A DNA stretch of 27,974 nt, from positions 1-27,974 of the forward strand of contig NZ_DATGNO010000034.1 of NCBI RefSeq assembly GCF_035306705.1, in the 5' to 3' direction. Positions within the stretch are counted from its first letter, which is position 1, and each line of letters starts with the position of its first letter. Made by a program: the position numbers and the translations under genes. Below the pieces are notes generated by a model. The model did no database searches and was not told the DNA's origin. It saw only the letters and a list, made by a program, of their open reading frames with translations. Below, in pieces: positions 1 to 8,519 of the stretch. The stretch is from Xanthomarina sp035306705 (lineage in GTDB: Bacteria > Bacteroidota > Bacteroidia > Flavobacteriales > Flavobacteriaceae).

Positions 1-4
1 CTTA

Positions 5-1084
5 ATGAACAAGAATTATTATGCCATTTTAATGGCTGGAGGCGTTGGATCTAGATTTTGGCCTGTTAGTACGCAAGATTTTCCGAAGCAATTTCACGAC
101 ATGTTGGGAACGGGGGATACCTTGATACAAAAAACATTTCAGAGGCTTTCCAAGCTTATTCCAAAAGAAAATATCTTTATTTTAACCAATGATCGTTATA
201 ACGATTTGGTTTTCGAGCAATTGCCAGAAGTCAACCAACGGCAAGTTGTTTTGGAGCCGGCCATGCGCAACACGGCGCCTTGTATTTTGTATGCTTCCTT
301 AAAAATACAGAAGGAAAATCCAGATGCTGTTATGATTGTGGCACCAAGCGATCATTGGATCGAAGACGAGCAAGCTTTTACAGATAATGTGCAACAAGCA
401 TTTGATTATTGCTCGAAAAACGACGCTTTAATGACACTTGGTATTAAGCCTACTTTCCCAAATACGGGGTATGGCTATATTGAATACAATACCAGTTTTG
501 AAACAGATATTAAACAAGTAGAGCAATTTAGAGAGAAACCAGATTATGAAACGGCTAAGAAATTCTTGGAACAAGGTAATTTTTTATGGAATGCTGGTAT
601 TTTTATGTGGCATGTAAAGCACGTGGTTGCAGCCTTTAAAAAGAATCAGGAAACTTTGTATCAGCTTTTCGAAAAAGGTATTCCTGTTTACAACACGGAA
701 GAGGAATCCGATTTTATTAGCGAAAATTACGGAAAAGCCGAAAATATTTCAGTGGATTATGCCATTATGGAAGCTTCAAAAAACGTCTATGTTATTCCTG
801 CTACTTTTGATTGGAACGACCTAGGAACCTGGGGAAGTTTATACGATAAATTAGAAAAGGACGAGAACCAGAACGCGGTTGTGAATGCAAGAACCCTTTT
901 GGAAGATGCTTCGGGCAACATGATTCGAACCCAAAAAGATAAGGTGGTAGTGGTTGATGGTTTGAAAGATTATATTATAGTTGATAAGGAAGAGGTGCTT
1001 CTTATTTATCCGAAATCGAAGGAACAAGACATTAAAACTGTGCTCAATAAAGTAAAGGACACCTTTGGAAATTCCTTAGGATAG
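5..1084 (+). CDS. manC: Mannose-1-phosphate guanylyltransferase (GDP-mannose pyrophosphorylase)
   Basis: Makes GDP-mannose from mannose-1-phosphate and GTP in the cytoplasm, supplying mannose and fucose/rhamnose-type sugars for surface polysaccharides. The 359-residue protein shows the nucleotidyltransferase loop GGVGSRFWP with PKQF (residues 12-30), EPAMRNTAP (84-92), APSDHWI (113-119), the sugar-binding region VEQFREKP (172-179) and LWNAGIFMW (194-202). Its length fits the single-domain form; there is no C-terminal phosphomannose isomerase cupin as in bifunctional AlgA/ManC enzymes. The ATG shares its A with a TAA at positions 3-5, which could be the stop of an upstream gene outside the window (not verifiable). 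DUF389 follows after 92 bases on the same strand. Family assignment is firm; the symbol is the usual one for the reaction. Confidence 0.93.
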   Translation: MNKNYYAILMAGGVGSRFWPVSTQDFPKQFHDMLGTGDTLIQKTFQRLSKLIPKENIFILTNDRYNDLVFEQLPEVNQRQVVLEPAMRNTAPCILYASLKIQKENPDAVMIVAPSDHWIEDEQAFTDNVQQAFDYCSKNDALMTLGIKPTFPNTGYGYIEYNTSFETDIKQVEQFREKPDYETAKKFLEQGNFLWNAGIFMWHVKHVVAAFKKNQETLYQLFEKGIPVYNTEEESDFISENYGKAENISVDYAIMEASKNVYVIPATFDWNDLGTWGSLYDKLEKDENQNAVVNARTLLEDASGNMIRTQKDKVVVVDGLKDYIIVDKEEVLLIYPKSKEQDIKTVLNKVKDTFGNSLG

Positions 1085-1176
1085 GTTTCAAATAAAATAA
1101 TGAGCTCCCAAACGTACAAACGATAAATGGATGCGTTTTATTTCTATATTCGCACTTTGGTTTTAAACTAAATAAC

Positions 1177-2664
1177 ATGGAAGAAAATAAATTTAATTTC
1201 TCTGAAGAAGCTTCACCTAAAAATGAAACTGCCGAAAATGAAAAAAAAGATCAAGCTGTCAAGGATTCAAAACGTGCCGTAAAAAAGGATGCGAAAGGAC
1301 TTTATCAGAATGTTAAAATATTTGTAACCGAACTTTTAGATTTTAGAGACGATACCGATAGAGACGAAACCATCGAGTCCATTAAAAGGGATATTTCCTT
1401 TAAAGGTGCCACCGCATGGATTTTAGTCTGTTCTATTTTTGTGGCTTCTGTGGGTTTAAATGCTAACTCGACGGCTGTTGTTATTGGAGCCATGTTAATT
1501 TCGCCCTTAATGGGGCCGATTTTGGGAGTAGGAATGTCGGTTGCTGTTAACGACATCGATACCATGAAAAAGTCGTTAGTCAACTTAGCCATCATGATTG
1601 TTTTAAGTTTATTGACCGCATTTTTATTTTTCTGGTTATTTCCACTCAGCGAAGATACTTCCGAACTTTTAGGACGCGTAAAACCAGATATTAGAGATGT
1701 CTTGATTGCGTTTTTTGGTGGTGCCGCTTTAATTATTGCAAAAACAAAACGAGGAACTATTGCTTCTGCCATTCTTGGAGTAGCCATTGCAACGGCCTTA
1801 ATGCCTCCATTATGTACGGCAGGATATGGTTTGGCAAAAGCCAACTGGCCTTACTTTTTTGGTGCCATGTATTTGTTTATTATCAATACCATTTTTATTG
1901 CTTTAGCCACTTTTATTGTATTAAAAGCCTTGCGATTTCCTATGCTTAAATACGCCAATTCTGCCAAACGTAAGCGTATTGCGCGAATAGCCTCTGTTTT
2001 AGCCATTGTTGTTATGGTTCCGGCTCTTTGGACCTTTGTAAAAGTTTTAAAGGAAAGTAGGTTTTATGCAGATGCCAGAAATTATGTTGAAAATGAAATA
2101 AGCGGTCTGCCACAATCTGAATACATCAAAAAGAACGTGATTTACAAGTACGATGCCAACGAATCTTTTATTGTGTTTAACACGTATGGGTTAAGTGAAA
2201 TGCCACAACCGACCATTGATTTGTTACAGCATAGAAAAGATGCCTATCCCGCTTTAAAAAACACCAAAATAGTATTTAATCAAAGCAGGGTAGAGCAGTA
2301 TGATAATTTAAAATATATGGAACAATTGCGTTATCGGGACTCTGTGGATTTAATGTCGCAATCGCAAAAAATCGCCTTTCTTGAAAATCGTTTACGGGCC
2401 TTAACTGTTTTAGAAAAATACACCATTCCTTTTAATGAAGTGGTGCAGGAAGCAAAGATTAATTACGAAAACCTGTCGGCTTTTAGTTATGCCAGCCGTA
2501 TTAGCACAAATTTTAAAACTTCGGACACCATTCCAGAATTTTTGGTTTCATGGAATAAAGCAAAGATTAAAGAAAGTGACATTGCCAAAGAACAAGATAA
2601 ATTGGAGCGTTGGTTAAAGGTGAAATTAAAATTAGATACATTAGTTGTAAGACGTGTTAATTAA
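1177..2664 (+). CDS. DUF389 (TIGR00341-type) integral membrane protein
   Basis: A 495-residue inner-membrane protein. A charged, lysine/glutamate-rich cytoplasmic N-terminus (about 1-70) is followed by roughly seven hydrophobic segments (about 80-94, 100-120, 134-156, 174-189, 194-212, 226-250, 270-290) and a soluble C-terminal region of about 200 residues. The family hallmarks are clear: NSTAVVIGAMLISPLMGPI (residues 97-115) and GVAIATALMPPLCTAGYGLA (201-220). No biochemical function is firmly established for DUF389 proteins; transport or signalling roles have been suggested. The soluble tail is long and charged. A near-match to the Bacteroidota -7 element (TATATTCG, 1145-1152) lies 24 bases before the ATG, so it may have its own promoter rather than depend on the upstream gene. 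Confidence 0.88.
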   Translation: MEENKFNFSEEASPKNETAENEKKDQAVKDSKRAVKKDAKGLYQNVKIFVTELLDFRDDTDRDETIESIKRDISFKGATAWILVCSIFVASVGLNANSTAVVIGAMLISPLMGPILGVGMSVAVNDIDTMKKSLVNLAIMIVLSLLTAFLFFWLFPLSEDTSELLGRVKPDIRDVLIAFFGGAALIIAKTKRGTIASAILGVAIATALMPPLCTAGYGLAKANWPYFFGAMYLFIINTIFIALATFIVLKALRFPMLKYANSAKRKRIARIASVLAIVVMVPALWTFVKVLKESRFYADARNYVENEISGLPQSEYIKKNVIYKYDANESFIVFNTYGLSEMPQPTIDLLQHRKDAYPALKNTKIVFNQSRVEQYDNLKYMEQLRYRDSVDLMSQSQKIAFLENRLRALTVLEKYTIPFNEVVQEAKINYENLSAFSYASRISTNFKTSDTIPEFLVSWNKAKIKESDIAKEQDKLERWLKVKLKLDTLVVRRVN

Positions 2665-2687
2665 TTTGAAGTTTTAATTCCACCAGA

Positions 2688-3236
2688 ATGAAAAAAATTC
2701 CATTTGCCTTGGCCATCTATTTCTTTGGAAGCATTATTTCTTGCTGTTCAGACGAAGGGAGCATTACTTATGAAACGATTGTTTCTGCAGACGTTTTATT
2801 GTTTTCTTTTGATGAAAATGGCATCTTTCCTTATATGGATGAATTCAATCCCAACGAATTGGGAATTGCGGTTTCAGCCGATTCTATTTCCTCTAAGATT
2901 GTGTTTGCTAAATCCGTATCAAACATGGATAAAGCCTATGCTTGCGAGGATCCAAACCAAGTGTTTTATACCAACACCATAGATTCTTTACATGTAATAA
3001 CTGTATACGATTTTGATAGTCAGCATTTAGCTGGAAGTCCAGTTAATGATCTCTTGTTATACTTGGATCATTTTGGAGTTACCTCGCCTATTAACATCCA
3101 GGAAACAGAGTCTAGAATGCATCTCTATAAGTTTTCGAAAGCTCCGGAAAACGACAGTCTTCAATTTAGAATTTCGGGCAGAATTACCCATCAAGGTACT
3201 TTTGAAAAAACAACCGACTTGGTGGTTTTAGAATAA
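2688..3236 (+). CDS. Small lipoprotein of unknown function, probably surface-exposed
   Basis: The 182-residue product begins with a lipoprotein signal (residues 1-18) ending IISC at Cys19. A second Cys20 and an acidic SDE follow, resembling the acidic lipoprotein export signals described in Bacteroidota surface lipoproteins. The rest looks like a small beta-rich domain with no catalytic motif I can name. It includes a conserved-looking segment around residues 97-120 (SLHVITVYDFDSQHLAGSPV) and a C-terminal strand-rich part ending TTDLVVLE. It lies 23 bases after the DUF389 gene on the same strand, so co-transcription is plausible. It converges on the Mla ATPase gene with only 41 bases between them, and I see no clear terminator hairpin there. 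Function unknown; it loosely recalls DUF5034-type Bacteroidota lipoproteins, but I am not sure of that. Confidence 0.75.
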   Translation: MKKIPFALAIYFFGSIISCCSDEGSITYETIVSADVLLFSFDENGIFPYMDEFNPNELGIAVSADSISSKIVFAKSVSNMDKAYACEDPNQVFYTNTIDSLHVITVYDFDSQHLAGSPVNDLLLYLDHFGVTSPINIQETESRMHLYKFSKAPENDSLQFRISGRITHQGTFEKTTDLVVLE

Positions 3237-3277
3237 ACCGTTGAGGTTTTTAAAGAATTTTAGAACTTGGAAAAGAC

Positions 3278-4045
3278 TTAATGTCTTTCCTCTATATACA
3301 TTTGGCGTACTTTTTTGAACAGCTCGGACGAGTATACAAAATCGGTAACAGCCTCATTATCTGTTCTAAAAATATTTTCTTTAGACCCTTCCCACGCTTT
3401 TAAACCATCTTTTAGAAACACAATTTTCTCACCTATTTCCATCACGGAATTCATATCGTGAGAGTTAATAATTGTGGTAATATTATATTCGTTTGTAATT
3501 TCATGAATCAAATTATCGATAACAATAGCTGTTTTTGGATCTAAACCAGAGTTGGGCTCATCGCAAAACAAATACTTTGGTTTGTTTACTATGGCTCGTG
3601 CAATTGCTACCCGTTTTTGCATCCCTCCAGAAGCTTCACTAGGCATTTTTTTATGGGCATCTTCGAGATTCACACGTTTTAGAACAAAATCGGCACGATC
3701 TTCCATTTCACTTTTACTTTGTTTGGTAAACATGCGTAGGGGGAACATGACGTTTTCTAGAATAGTCATCGAATCGAAGAGGGCGCTTCCTTGAAAAACC
3801 ATGCCTATTTCAGAACGAAGGTTTCCTTTTTCGTTGGCAGTCATTTCAGAATAATCTTTCCCATCATAAAGAATACTGCCTTCTTCTGGCTGAAACAATC
3901 CTAATAAACATTTTAAAAAAACTGTTTTTCCAGAACCACTTTGTCCAATAACCAAACTCGTTTTTCCTTTTTCAAAAGAGGTAGAGATGCCTTTTAAAAT
4001 ATGGGCGTCACCAAAGGATTTATGTATGTTTTTTACTTCAATCAT
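3278..4045 (-). CDS. MlaF-type ABC transporter ATP-binding protein
   Basis: ATPase of a Mla/MCE-type phospholipid transport system that moves lipids between inner and outer membrane. Over 255 residues it shows Walker A GQSGSGKT (34-41), Q-loop Gln85 in VFQGSALF, ABC signature SGGMQKR (139-145, the SGGM variant typical of MlaF), Walker B LFCDEPNSGLDP (159-170) and H-loop His196. Its ATG overlaps the end of the upstream permease gene by 4 bases (4042-4045), so the two are translationally coupled. No MCE-domain (MlaD) gene lies nearby, so the substrate-binding component must be encoded elsewhere. Family identity is strong; the lipid cargo is inferred from the family. Confidence 0.92.
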   Translation of the reverse strand: MIEVKNIHKSFGDAHILKGISTSFEKGKTSLVIGQSGSGKTVFLKCLLGLFQPEEGSILYDGKDYSEMTANEKGNLRSEIGMVFQGSALFDSMTILENVMFPLRMFTKQSKSEMEDRADFVLKRVNLEDAHKKMPSEASGGMQKRVAIARAIVNKPKYLFCDEPNSGLDPKTAIVIDNLIHEITNEYNITTIINSHDMNSVMEIGEKIVFLKDGLKAWEGSKENIFRTDNEAVTDFVYSSELFKKVRQMYIEERH

Positions 4046-4782
4046 GCGCTAAGTAGGAGTTGGGTTAATACGTAATTTAAAAGAATGATAACCACACTGG
4101 TCCAAACAAAAGAGGTGGTACTTGCTTTTCCTACCTCCAGCGCGCCACCCTTCATAAAATACCCATGAAATGATGGAATGGTTGCCAAAACAAAGGCGAA
4201 AACAATGGTTTTTATAAAGGCATAGGTAATATGGAACGGAATAAAATCCAACTGAAGACCAATAATATAATCGTCTAAGGTGCTAAAGCCTCCATAAATA
4301 CACGCGGCCATTCCTCCAATAATTCCTAAAAACATAGCAATAGAAATAACAAAAGGATACAGCATTAAAGCAATAAATTTAGGAAAAACCAAATAGTTAA
4401 TCGCATTAATACCCATGACCTCTAGGGCGTCAATTTGTTCTGTAACACGCATGGTTCCTATGCTTGAAGTAATAAAAGAACCCACTTTTCCTGCCATGAT
4501 AATGGAGATAAAGGTAGGAGCAAATTCAAGGATGATGGATTGTCTGGTGGCAAAACCCACCAAGTATTTTGGAATTATGGGACTTGTAATATTTAAGGCA
4601 GTTTGAATGGTTACAACGCCTCCAACAAAAAACGAGATAAAGGCCACAATCCCTAAAGATCCAATAATTAAGTCGTCTATATCCTTAAAGATAAGATATC
4701 TCATTACAGACCATTTGGTTGGTTTGCGAAACATATCTTTAATCATTATAAAATAAGCCCCAATATTATGAAGGTACGTCAT
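4042..4782 (-). CDS. MlaE-type ABC transporter permease
   Basis: Inner-membrane permease partner of the MlaF-like ATPase. The 246 residues contain about five membrane-spanning segments and the MlaE family core GKVGSFITSSIGTMRVTEQI followed by DALEVMGI (about residues 98-125). The EQIDALE stretch is the coupling region seen in MlaE/TGD1 proteins. An alternative start at Met13 (MIKDMF) would remove a short N-terminal tail; I keep the first ATG because it gives the longer frame and nothing rules it out. It is the first gene of the pair, and its 100-base upstream region is shared with the divergent alkaline phosphatase gene. An AAGGTT/AACCTT inverted repeat lies in that spacer at 4817-4832. Confidence 0.9.
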   Translation of the reverse strand: MTYLHNIGAYFIMIKDMFRKPTKWSVMRYLIFKDIDDLIIGSLGIVAFISFFVGGVVTIQTALNITSPIIPKYLVGFATRQSIILEFAPTFISIIMAGKVGSFITSSIGTMRVTEQIDALEVMGINAINYLVFPKFIALMLYPFVISIAMFLGIIGGMAACIYGGFSTLDDYIIGLQLDFIPFHITYAFIKTIVFAFVLATIPSFHGYFMKGGALEVGKASTTSFVWTSVVIILLNYVLTQLLLSA

Positions 4783-4816
4783 ATTCTAATTTGTTCCTGC
4801 TAATGTATAAAAACTA

Positions 4817-4832
4817 AAGGTTTTTTAACCTT
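4817..4832. repeat. Short inverted repeat between divergent mlaE and phosphatase genes
   Basis: AAGGTT, a TTTT loop, then AACCTT, lying midway between the divergent start codons at 4782 and 4883. It may be an operator or simply an AT-rich hairpin; six base pairs is weak support. Confidence 0.3.
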
Positions 4833-4861
4833 AATTTTAAATAATGATGTGTTAAATTCCT

Positions 4862-4869
4862 TATTTTTG
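4862..4869 (+). promoter_or_regulatory. Bacteroidota -7 element before the phosphatase gene
   Basis: TATTTTTG matches TAnnTTTG exactly, 13 bases before the annotated ATG. I see no TTG at the usual -33 spacing. Transcription from here would leave a leader of only about 6-7 bases before 4883, or about 16 before the second ATG at 4892. Confidence 0.45.
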
Positions 4870-4882
4870 AACTTTAAAATCC

Positions 4883-6556
4883 ATGTCTAAAATGAAAAAA
4901 CTAGTTCTTGTTCTAAGTCTTGCAATATTAAGTATTTCTTGTAAATCTCAAAGCGAAACAGCTACATTTGTTAATAAACCATCCAATTTACATGATCAAC
5001 CAAAATTAGTAGTTGGAATAGTTGTGGACCAAATGCGTTACGATTATTTAACACGGTTTTACAACAAATATAGCGAAGGAGGTTTTAAGCTCCTGATGAA
5101 TGAAGGGTTTAATTGCAAAAACAATCATTATAATTATACACCAACCTATACGGGACCAGGACATGCTTCTATTTATACCGGAACTACCCCAAAATATCAT
5201 GGTATTATAGCCAATTATTGGTATGATAAAGAAATTAAGAAAACCGTGTATTGCGCAGGAGATGATACTGTAAGTTCTGTTGGTACAGACGAAGATTCCG
5301 GAAAGATGTCGCCACATAGAATGCAAACAACTTCTTTTGCAGATGAGAATAGATTGTTTACCCAAATGCGAGGAAAAACCATAGGCATTTCCATGAAAGA
5401 TAGAGGCGCTATTTTACCAGCAGGACACACTGCAAATGCGGCCTATTGGTTTCAGGGAGAAGATGAAGGCAACTGGATTACAAGTTCTTTTTATAGAGAT
5501 GATTTACCAAGTTGGGTCACTAGTTTTAATGCTTCGGATGCTTCGGAATCCTATTTAAAAACATGGAACACCTTATACGATATAACTACGTATACAGAAA
5601 GTGGACCGGATTTAAATACGTTTGAAGGTGGATTTAAAGGCAAGGAAACAGCAACGTTTCCGTATGATTTAAAAGCTTTAAGCAAAGCAAATAAAGGTTT
5701 TGATATTTTAAAAGCTACGGCCTATGGAAACGATTTAACCACAGATTTTGCTATTGCTGCCATTGATGGAGAGCAATTAGGACAAGATGAATTTACCGAT
5801 GTTTTGGCTCTTAGTTATTCTAGTACAGACTATGTAGGACATAATTTTGGAGTAAACTCTAAAGAAGTTGAAGACACTTATATCCGTTTAGATAAAGATA
5901 TTGAGCGTTTAATTCAAGCGCTTGATGCTAAAGTGGGAAAAGGGAAATATACCTTGTTTTTAACTTCAGATCACGGAGCTGTTGAAGTGCCTGCATATTT
6001 ACAGAGTGTGAATATTCCAGCCGGTTTGGTTGATAATAAAGCAAGGAAAGAAAGTCTTAATGCTTTTATGACCAAGACTTTTGGAGCTTCAGATTTGATT
6101 GAGAGTATGAGTAACAATCAAATATTTTTAAACAGAGAGAAAATTGCTTTGTTAAATTTGGATTTGGAAGCTGTTCAAAAACGTATAGTGAATGAAGTTA
6201 TAACCTATCCAAATATAGATAAGGCGTATACCGCAACAGCTATGGGTTCCACTTCGTTTTCTCGTGGTATTGAAGAACTTGTACAGAATGGGTTCAGTCA
6301 AAAGCGTTCAGGAGATGTTTTAATTGTAGATGGTCCAGGTTATTTATCGTATGGTAAAACAGGTTCTTCACATGGTTCAGGTTTAAATTACGACACCCAT
6401 GTTCCACTTTTATTCTATGGAAAGGGAATCGCGAAAGGAAGCACCTTGCAAAAAACAAGAATTGTAGATATTGCGCCAACTATTTCGGCTTTATTAGGCA
6501 TTAGTTTCCCAAGTGGAGCTATAGGAATACCGTTGGAGATTGTATTGAGTGAATAG
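4883..6556 (+). CDS. pafA: PafA-like alkaline phosphatase, lipoprotein
   Basis: A secreted phosphomonoesterase of the alkaline phosphatase superfamily, likely releasing phosphate from organic phosphomonoesters in the periplasm or on the cell surface. The 557-residue protein has a lipoprotein signal with lipobox SISC at Cys20. Metal ligands are visible as Asp49 (VVDQMRYD), Asp316 and His320 (STDYVGH), Asp363 and His364 (TSDHG) and His497 (SSHGSG). Thr90 in PTYTGPGH is the expected nucleophile. Asn111 and the KDR triplet (Lys172/Arg174, in SMKDRGAILPAGH) match the phosphate-binding residues of Flavobacterium/Elizabethkingia PafA, which favours monoesterase over diesterase activity. Met4 (4892) is an equally plausible start. 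It stands alone, divergent from mlaEF. No Pho box is recognisable. Confidence 0.88.
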   Translation: MSKMKKLVLVLSLAILSISCKSQSETATFVNKPSNLHDQPKLVVGIVVDQMRYDYLTRFYNKYSEGGFKLLMNEGFNCKNNHYNYTPTYTGPGHASIYTGTTPKYHGIIANYWYDKEIKKTVYCAGDDTVSSVGTDEDSGKMSPHRMQTTSFADENRLFTQMRGKTIGISMKDRGAILPAGHTANAAYWFQGEDEGNWITSSFYRDDLPSWVTSFNASDASESYLKTWNTLYDITTYTESGPDLNTFEGGFKGKETATFPYDLKALSKANKGFDILKATAYGNDLTTDFAIAAIDGEQLGQDEFTDVLALSYSSTDYVGHNFGVNSKEVEDTYIRLDKDIERLIQALDAKVGKGKYTLFLTSDHGAVEVPAYLQSVNIPAGLVDNKARKESLNAFMTKTFGASDLIESMSNNQIFLNREKIALLNLDLEAVQKRIVNEVITYPNIDKAYTATAMGSTSFSRGIEELVQNGFSQKRSGDVLIVDGPGYLSYGKTGSSHGSGLNYDTHVPLLFYGKGIAKGSTLQKTRIVDIAPTISALLGISFPSGAIGIPLEIVLSE

Positions 6557-6697
6557 GTGGGTGATTTTTGATTGTTGAATGAAAAAGGACTAAATAGTAT
6601 AGGCAGAGACTATAGGGAAGAAGTGTGAAAGAAGAATTAGAAAAAAGACTCTTAATTCATTGGTTTTAACTGAGGGATTTTAATTTTGAATACTGAA

Positions 6698-6964
6698 CTA
6701 CTTTCTATAAAGAAAATAGTTGTTTACCAGATCAATATAGGTTTGTTTGGCTTCGTCCTGGGTGATGTTTTTAATTTGAAATAACGCATTCGTTTTAAAT
6801 GCAGAAATAAGAGGTTTGCTACTACTTGGACGGCCATAGTCGTTTGTAGCTTTTTTATAATAGGCATATAAACGCAGCAAAAAGTCTGCAGGAAACGGTT
6901 CTGTATATGCGTTGATTCTATCTACAGCTTCTTTAAATTCTATATCTAACTCTTCTGAATTCAT
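6698..6964 (-). CDS. Acyl-CoA-binding protein (ACBP) family
   Basis: An 88-residue single-domain ACBP, the usual length for the family. It shows the N-terminal helix LDIEFKEAVDRIN, the ligand-binding segment FLLRLYAYYKKAT (residues 28-40; Tyr and Lys here contact acyl-CoA in ACBP), a Lys57 region (FKTNALFQI) and the final helix DEAKQTYIDLV (70-80). The usual ACBP tryptophan after the second lysine (KWDAW-type motif) is replaced by Leu61. Its ATG overlaps the psd stop codon by one base (TAATG), so it is translationally coupled to phosphatidylserine decarboxylase and lies downstream of cdsA. A role in buffering or delivering acyl-CoA for phospholipid synthesis is inferred from this context. Confidence 0.85.
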   Translation of the reverse strand: MNSEELDIEFKEAVDRINAYTEPFPADFLLRLYAYYKKATNDYGRPSSSKPLISAFKTNALFQIKNITQDEAKQTYIDLVNNYFLYRK

Positions 6965-7614
6965 TATTTTTCCGCAATGATGGTTTCCCCACCACGTACT
7001 TTTTGATTTAATTGCACTTTAATATTTGTGTCCAAAGGTAGAAATAAATCTACTCTCGAACCAAATTTTATAAATCCAGAATCGGCTCCCTGTAACACTG
7101 TATCATCTACATTGGCATAATTAACAATGCGTTTAGCCAAAGCTCCGGCTATTTGTCTATATAACACTTTTCCATAAGTTGCATTTTCTACTACAACCGT
7201 GGTGCGTTCATTTTCTTCACTAGCTTTTGGATGCCATGCGACCAAATATTTTCCTTTGTGGTATTTGCTAAACAGCACTTTTCCTCCAATAGGATGTCGT
7301 GTAACATGTACATTTATTGGCGACATAAACACACTTACTTGAAGGCGTTTTTCGTTAAAATATTCTTTTTCAAAAACCTCTTCTATCACCACTACTTTTC
7401 CATCCACTGGAGAAACCACCGTATCTTCATTTTTATGGGTAAAGCGTTTGGGGTTTCTAAAAAATTGTAAGATGAGTATTAAGAACATCAAAAACACAAT
7501 CATCAATGAGGTACTTAACCAAGGAATAGTTACAAAACTATCTGTAAGTAAAAATGCAGCAACAACAATAACTAGGGTTGCTAAAATAATTTTATGGCCT
7601 TCTTTATGAAACAT
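6964..7614 (-). CDS. psd: Phosphatidylserine decarboxylase proenzyme
   Basis: Converts phosphatidylserine to phosphatidylethanolamine at the inner membrane, using a pyruvoyl group made by self-cleavage. The 216-residue protein is the short form of the family. It has two N-terminal hydrophobic segments (about 8-24 and 33-52), SPVDG (68-72), the histidine motif NVHVTRHPIGG (101-111) and the C-terminal cleavage site FGSRVDL, where Gly185-Ser186 is the predicted cut and Ser186 becomes the pyruvoyl group. The gene overlaps the end of cdsA by 11 bases and the ACBP start by one base, so three lipid genes are coupled. The upstream phosphatidylserine synthase gene is not in this window. Confidence 0.93.
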   Translation of the reverse strand: MFHKEGHKIILATLVIVVAAFLLTDSFVTIPWLSTSLMIVFLMFLILILQFFRNPKRFTHKNEDTVVSPVDGKVVVIEEVFEKEYFNEKRLQVSVFMSPINVHVTRHPIGGKVLFSKYHKGKYLVAWHPKASEENERTTVVVENATYGKVLYRQIAGALAKRIVNYANVDDTVLQGADSGFIKFGSRVDLFLPLDTNIKVQLNQKVRGGETIIAEK

Positions 7615-8425
7615 AATTTATAATTCGTAAAAATAAATATATAAAAGGAGCAGCAAATATAATGCTATCAAACCTATCTAATAGTCCACCGTGTCCCGGC
7701 ATAATAACTCCACTGTCTTTAACACCTGCTTGACGTTTAAATTTAGATTCAATCAAATCGCCTAGGGTACCAAAGACGCTAATAATGATACCTAAAATCA
7801 ACCAATGGTTAAAACTTAGAGTTTCGGTAAAGGTAGCAATAAAATAACTTGCTATGCTAGCAAAAAATAAACCGCCTAAAAACCCTTCCACAGTTTTTTT
7901 AGGTGAAATACTCGGGAACAGCTTTTGTTTCCCAAAATTCTTCCCTACCAGATATGCAAAGGTATCGTTTGTCCAAACCAAAATAAAGCACCCTAGGATA
8001 ATTAATGGGCTAAAAGTTTGATGATAGTTAGCAATTAAAACCAGGAATACAAAACCACTAGACAAGTAAAACGTAGTAATGGTTATTTTTTTTGAAATAA
8101 ATAAAGGAATGTTTTTTTCGGTGAATAAATCCTTAATCAGAAACAATTGTACAAAAATAGTTATTACCTGAAGGATTTGGGTGGCTTCTACCAAGCCATT
8201 ATGAGATTTCATTACGAACTGCCAATAGCCAAATATACCATACAATAGGATGAATACGATATAAGGTGCGAAAGATTTATAATGAATAAGTTTTTTTAGT
8301 TCGGCAACACAAATAAGGCCAAATACAAAAAACAGGAGTAAAAATACATGTTGATTGTAGAGTGAAAAAATCAATAAAGAAACATATAAAAGACCAGAAA
8401 GCGATCTCACTAAAATTTCTTTCAT
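7604..8425 (-). CDS. cdsA: Phosphatidate cytidylyltransferase (CDP-diacylglycerol synthase)
   Basis: Makes CDP-diacylglycerol from CTP and phosphatidic acid, the branch point of phospholipid synthesis. The 273-residue protein has about seven to eight membrane segments and ends with the family signature at residues 227-251: SKFKRQ, then KDSG, then PGHGGLLDR. WTNDTFAYLVGK (151-162) and the SPKKTVEGFLGG loop (174-185) are also characteristic. It precedes psd (11-base overlap) and follows the LUD-domain gene with a 94-base gap. That gap holds a TATATTTA near-match to the -7 element on the minus strand, so an internal promoter is possible. Confidence 0.95.
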   Translation of the reverse strand: MKEILVRSLSGLLYVSLLIFSLYNQHVFLLLFFVFGLICVAELKKLIHYKSFAPYIVFILLYGIFGYWQFVMKSHNGLVEATQILQVITIFVQLFLIKDLFTEKNIPLFISKKITITTFYLSSGFVFLVLIANYHQTFSPLIILGCFILVWTNDTFAYLVGKNFGKQKLFPSISPKKTVEGFLGGLFFASIASYFIATFTETLSFNHWLILGIIISVFGTLGDLIESKFKRQAGVKDSGVIMPGHGGLLDRFDSIIFAAPFIYLFLRIINYVS

Positions 8426-8519
8426 TCGTTTGTATTTATGTCTCTATTTAAAAAAGAATATGAAATTCGTTTATTTTTTTAAATATAGAGATTGGTTCGT
8501 TGGTTTGGTTTGTAAACTG

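Noticed and set aside
898..930. GATTCGAACCC word resembling a tRNA T-arm
   Set aside because: It falls inside the manC coding frame and no acceptor or anticodon stems can be paired around it.
1305..1844. 179-codon open frame on the minus strand
   Set aside because: It lies entirely antisense to the well-conserved DUF389 gene and its composition mirrors the membrane-segment codons; no family resemblance.
4513..4520. Another GGTAGGAG on the plus strand
   Set aside because: It lies inside the mlaE coding region, antisense to it, and no ACTGTTTTATA-like box follows after 13 bases, so it is not a further copy of the ECF promoter.
4817..4832. AAGGTT/AACCTT hairpin as a terminator
   Set aside because: It sits between divergent start codons, where no transcript should end; kept only as a possible operator.
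6557..6697. 141-base gap between the phosphatase and ACBP genes as a possible small RNA or gene
   Set aside because: No strong hairpin with a T-run, promoter element or plausible short coding frame was seen; it looks like a plain convergent spacer.
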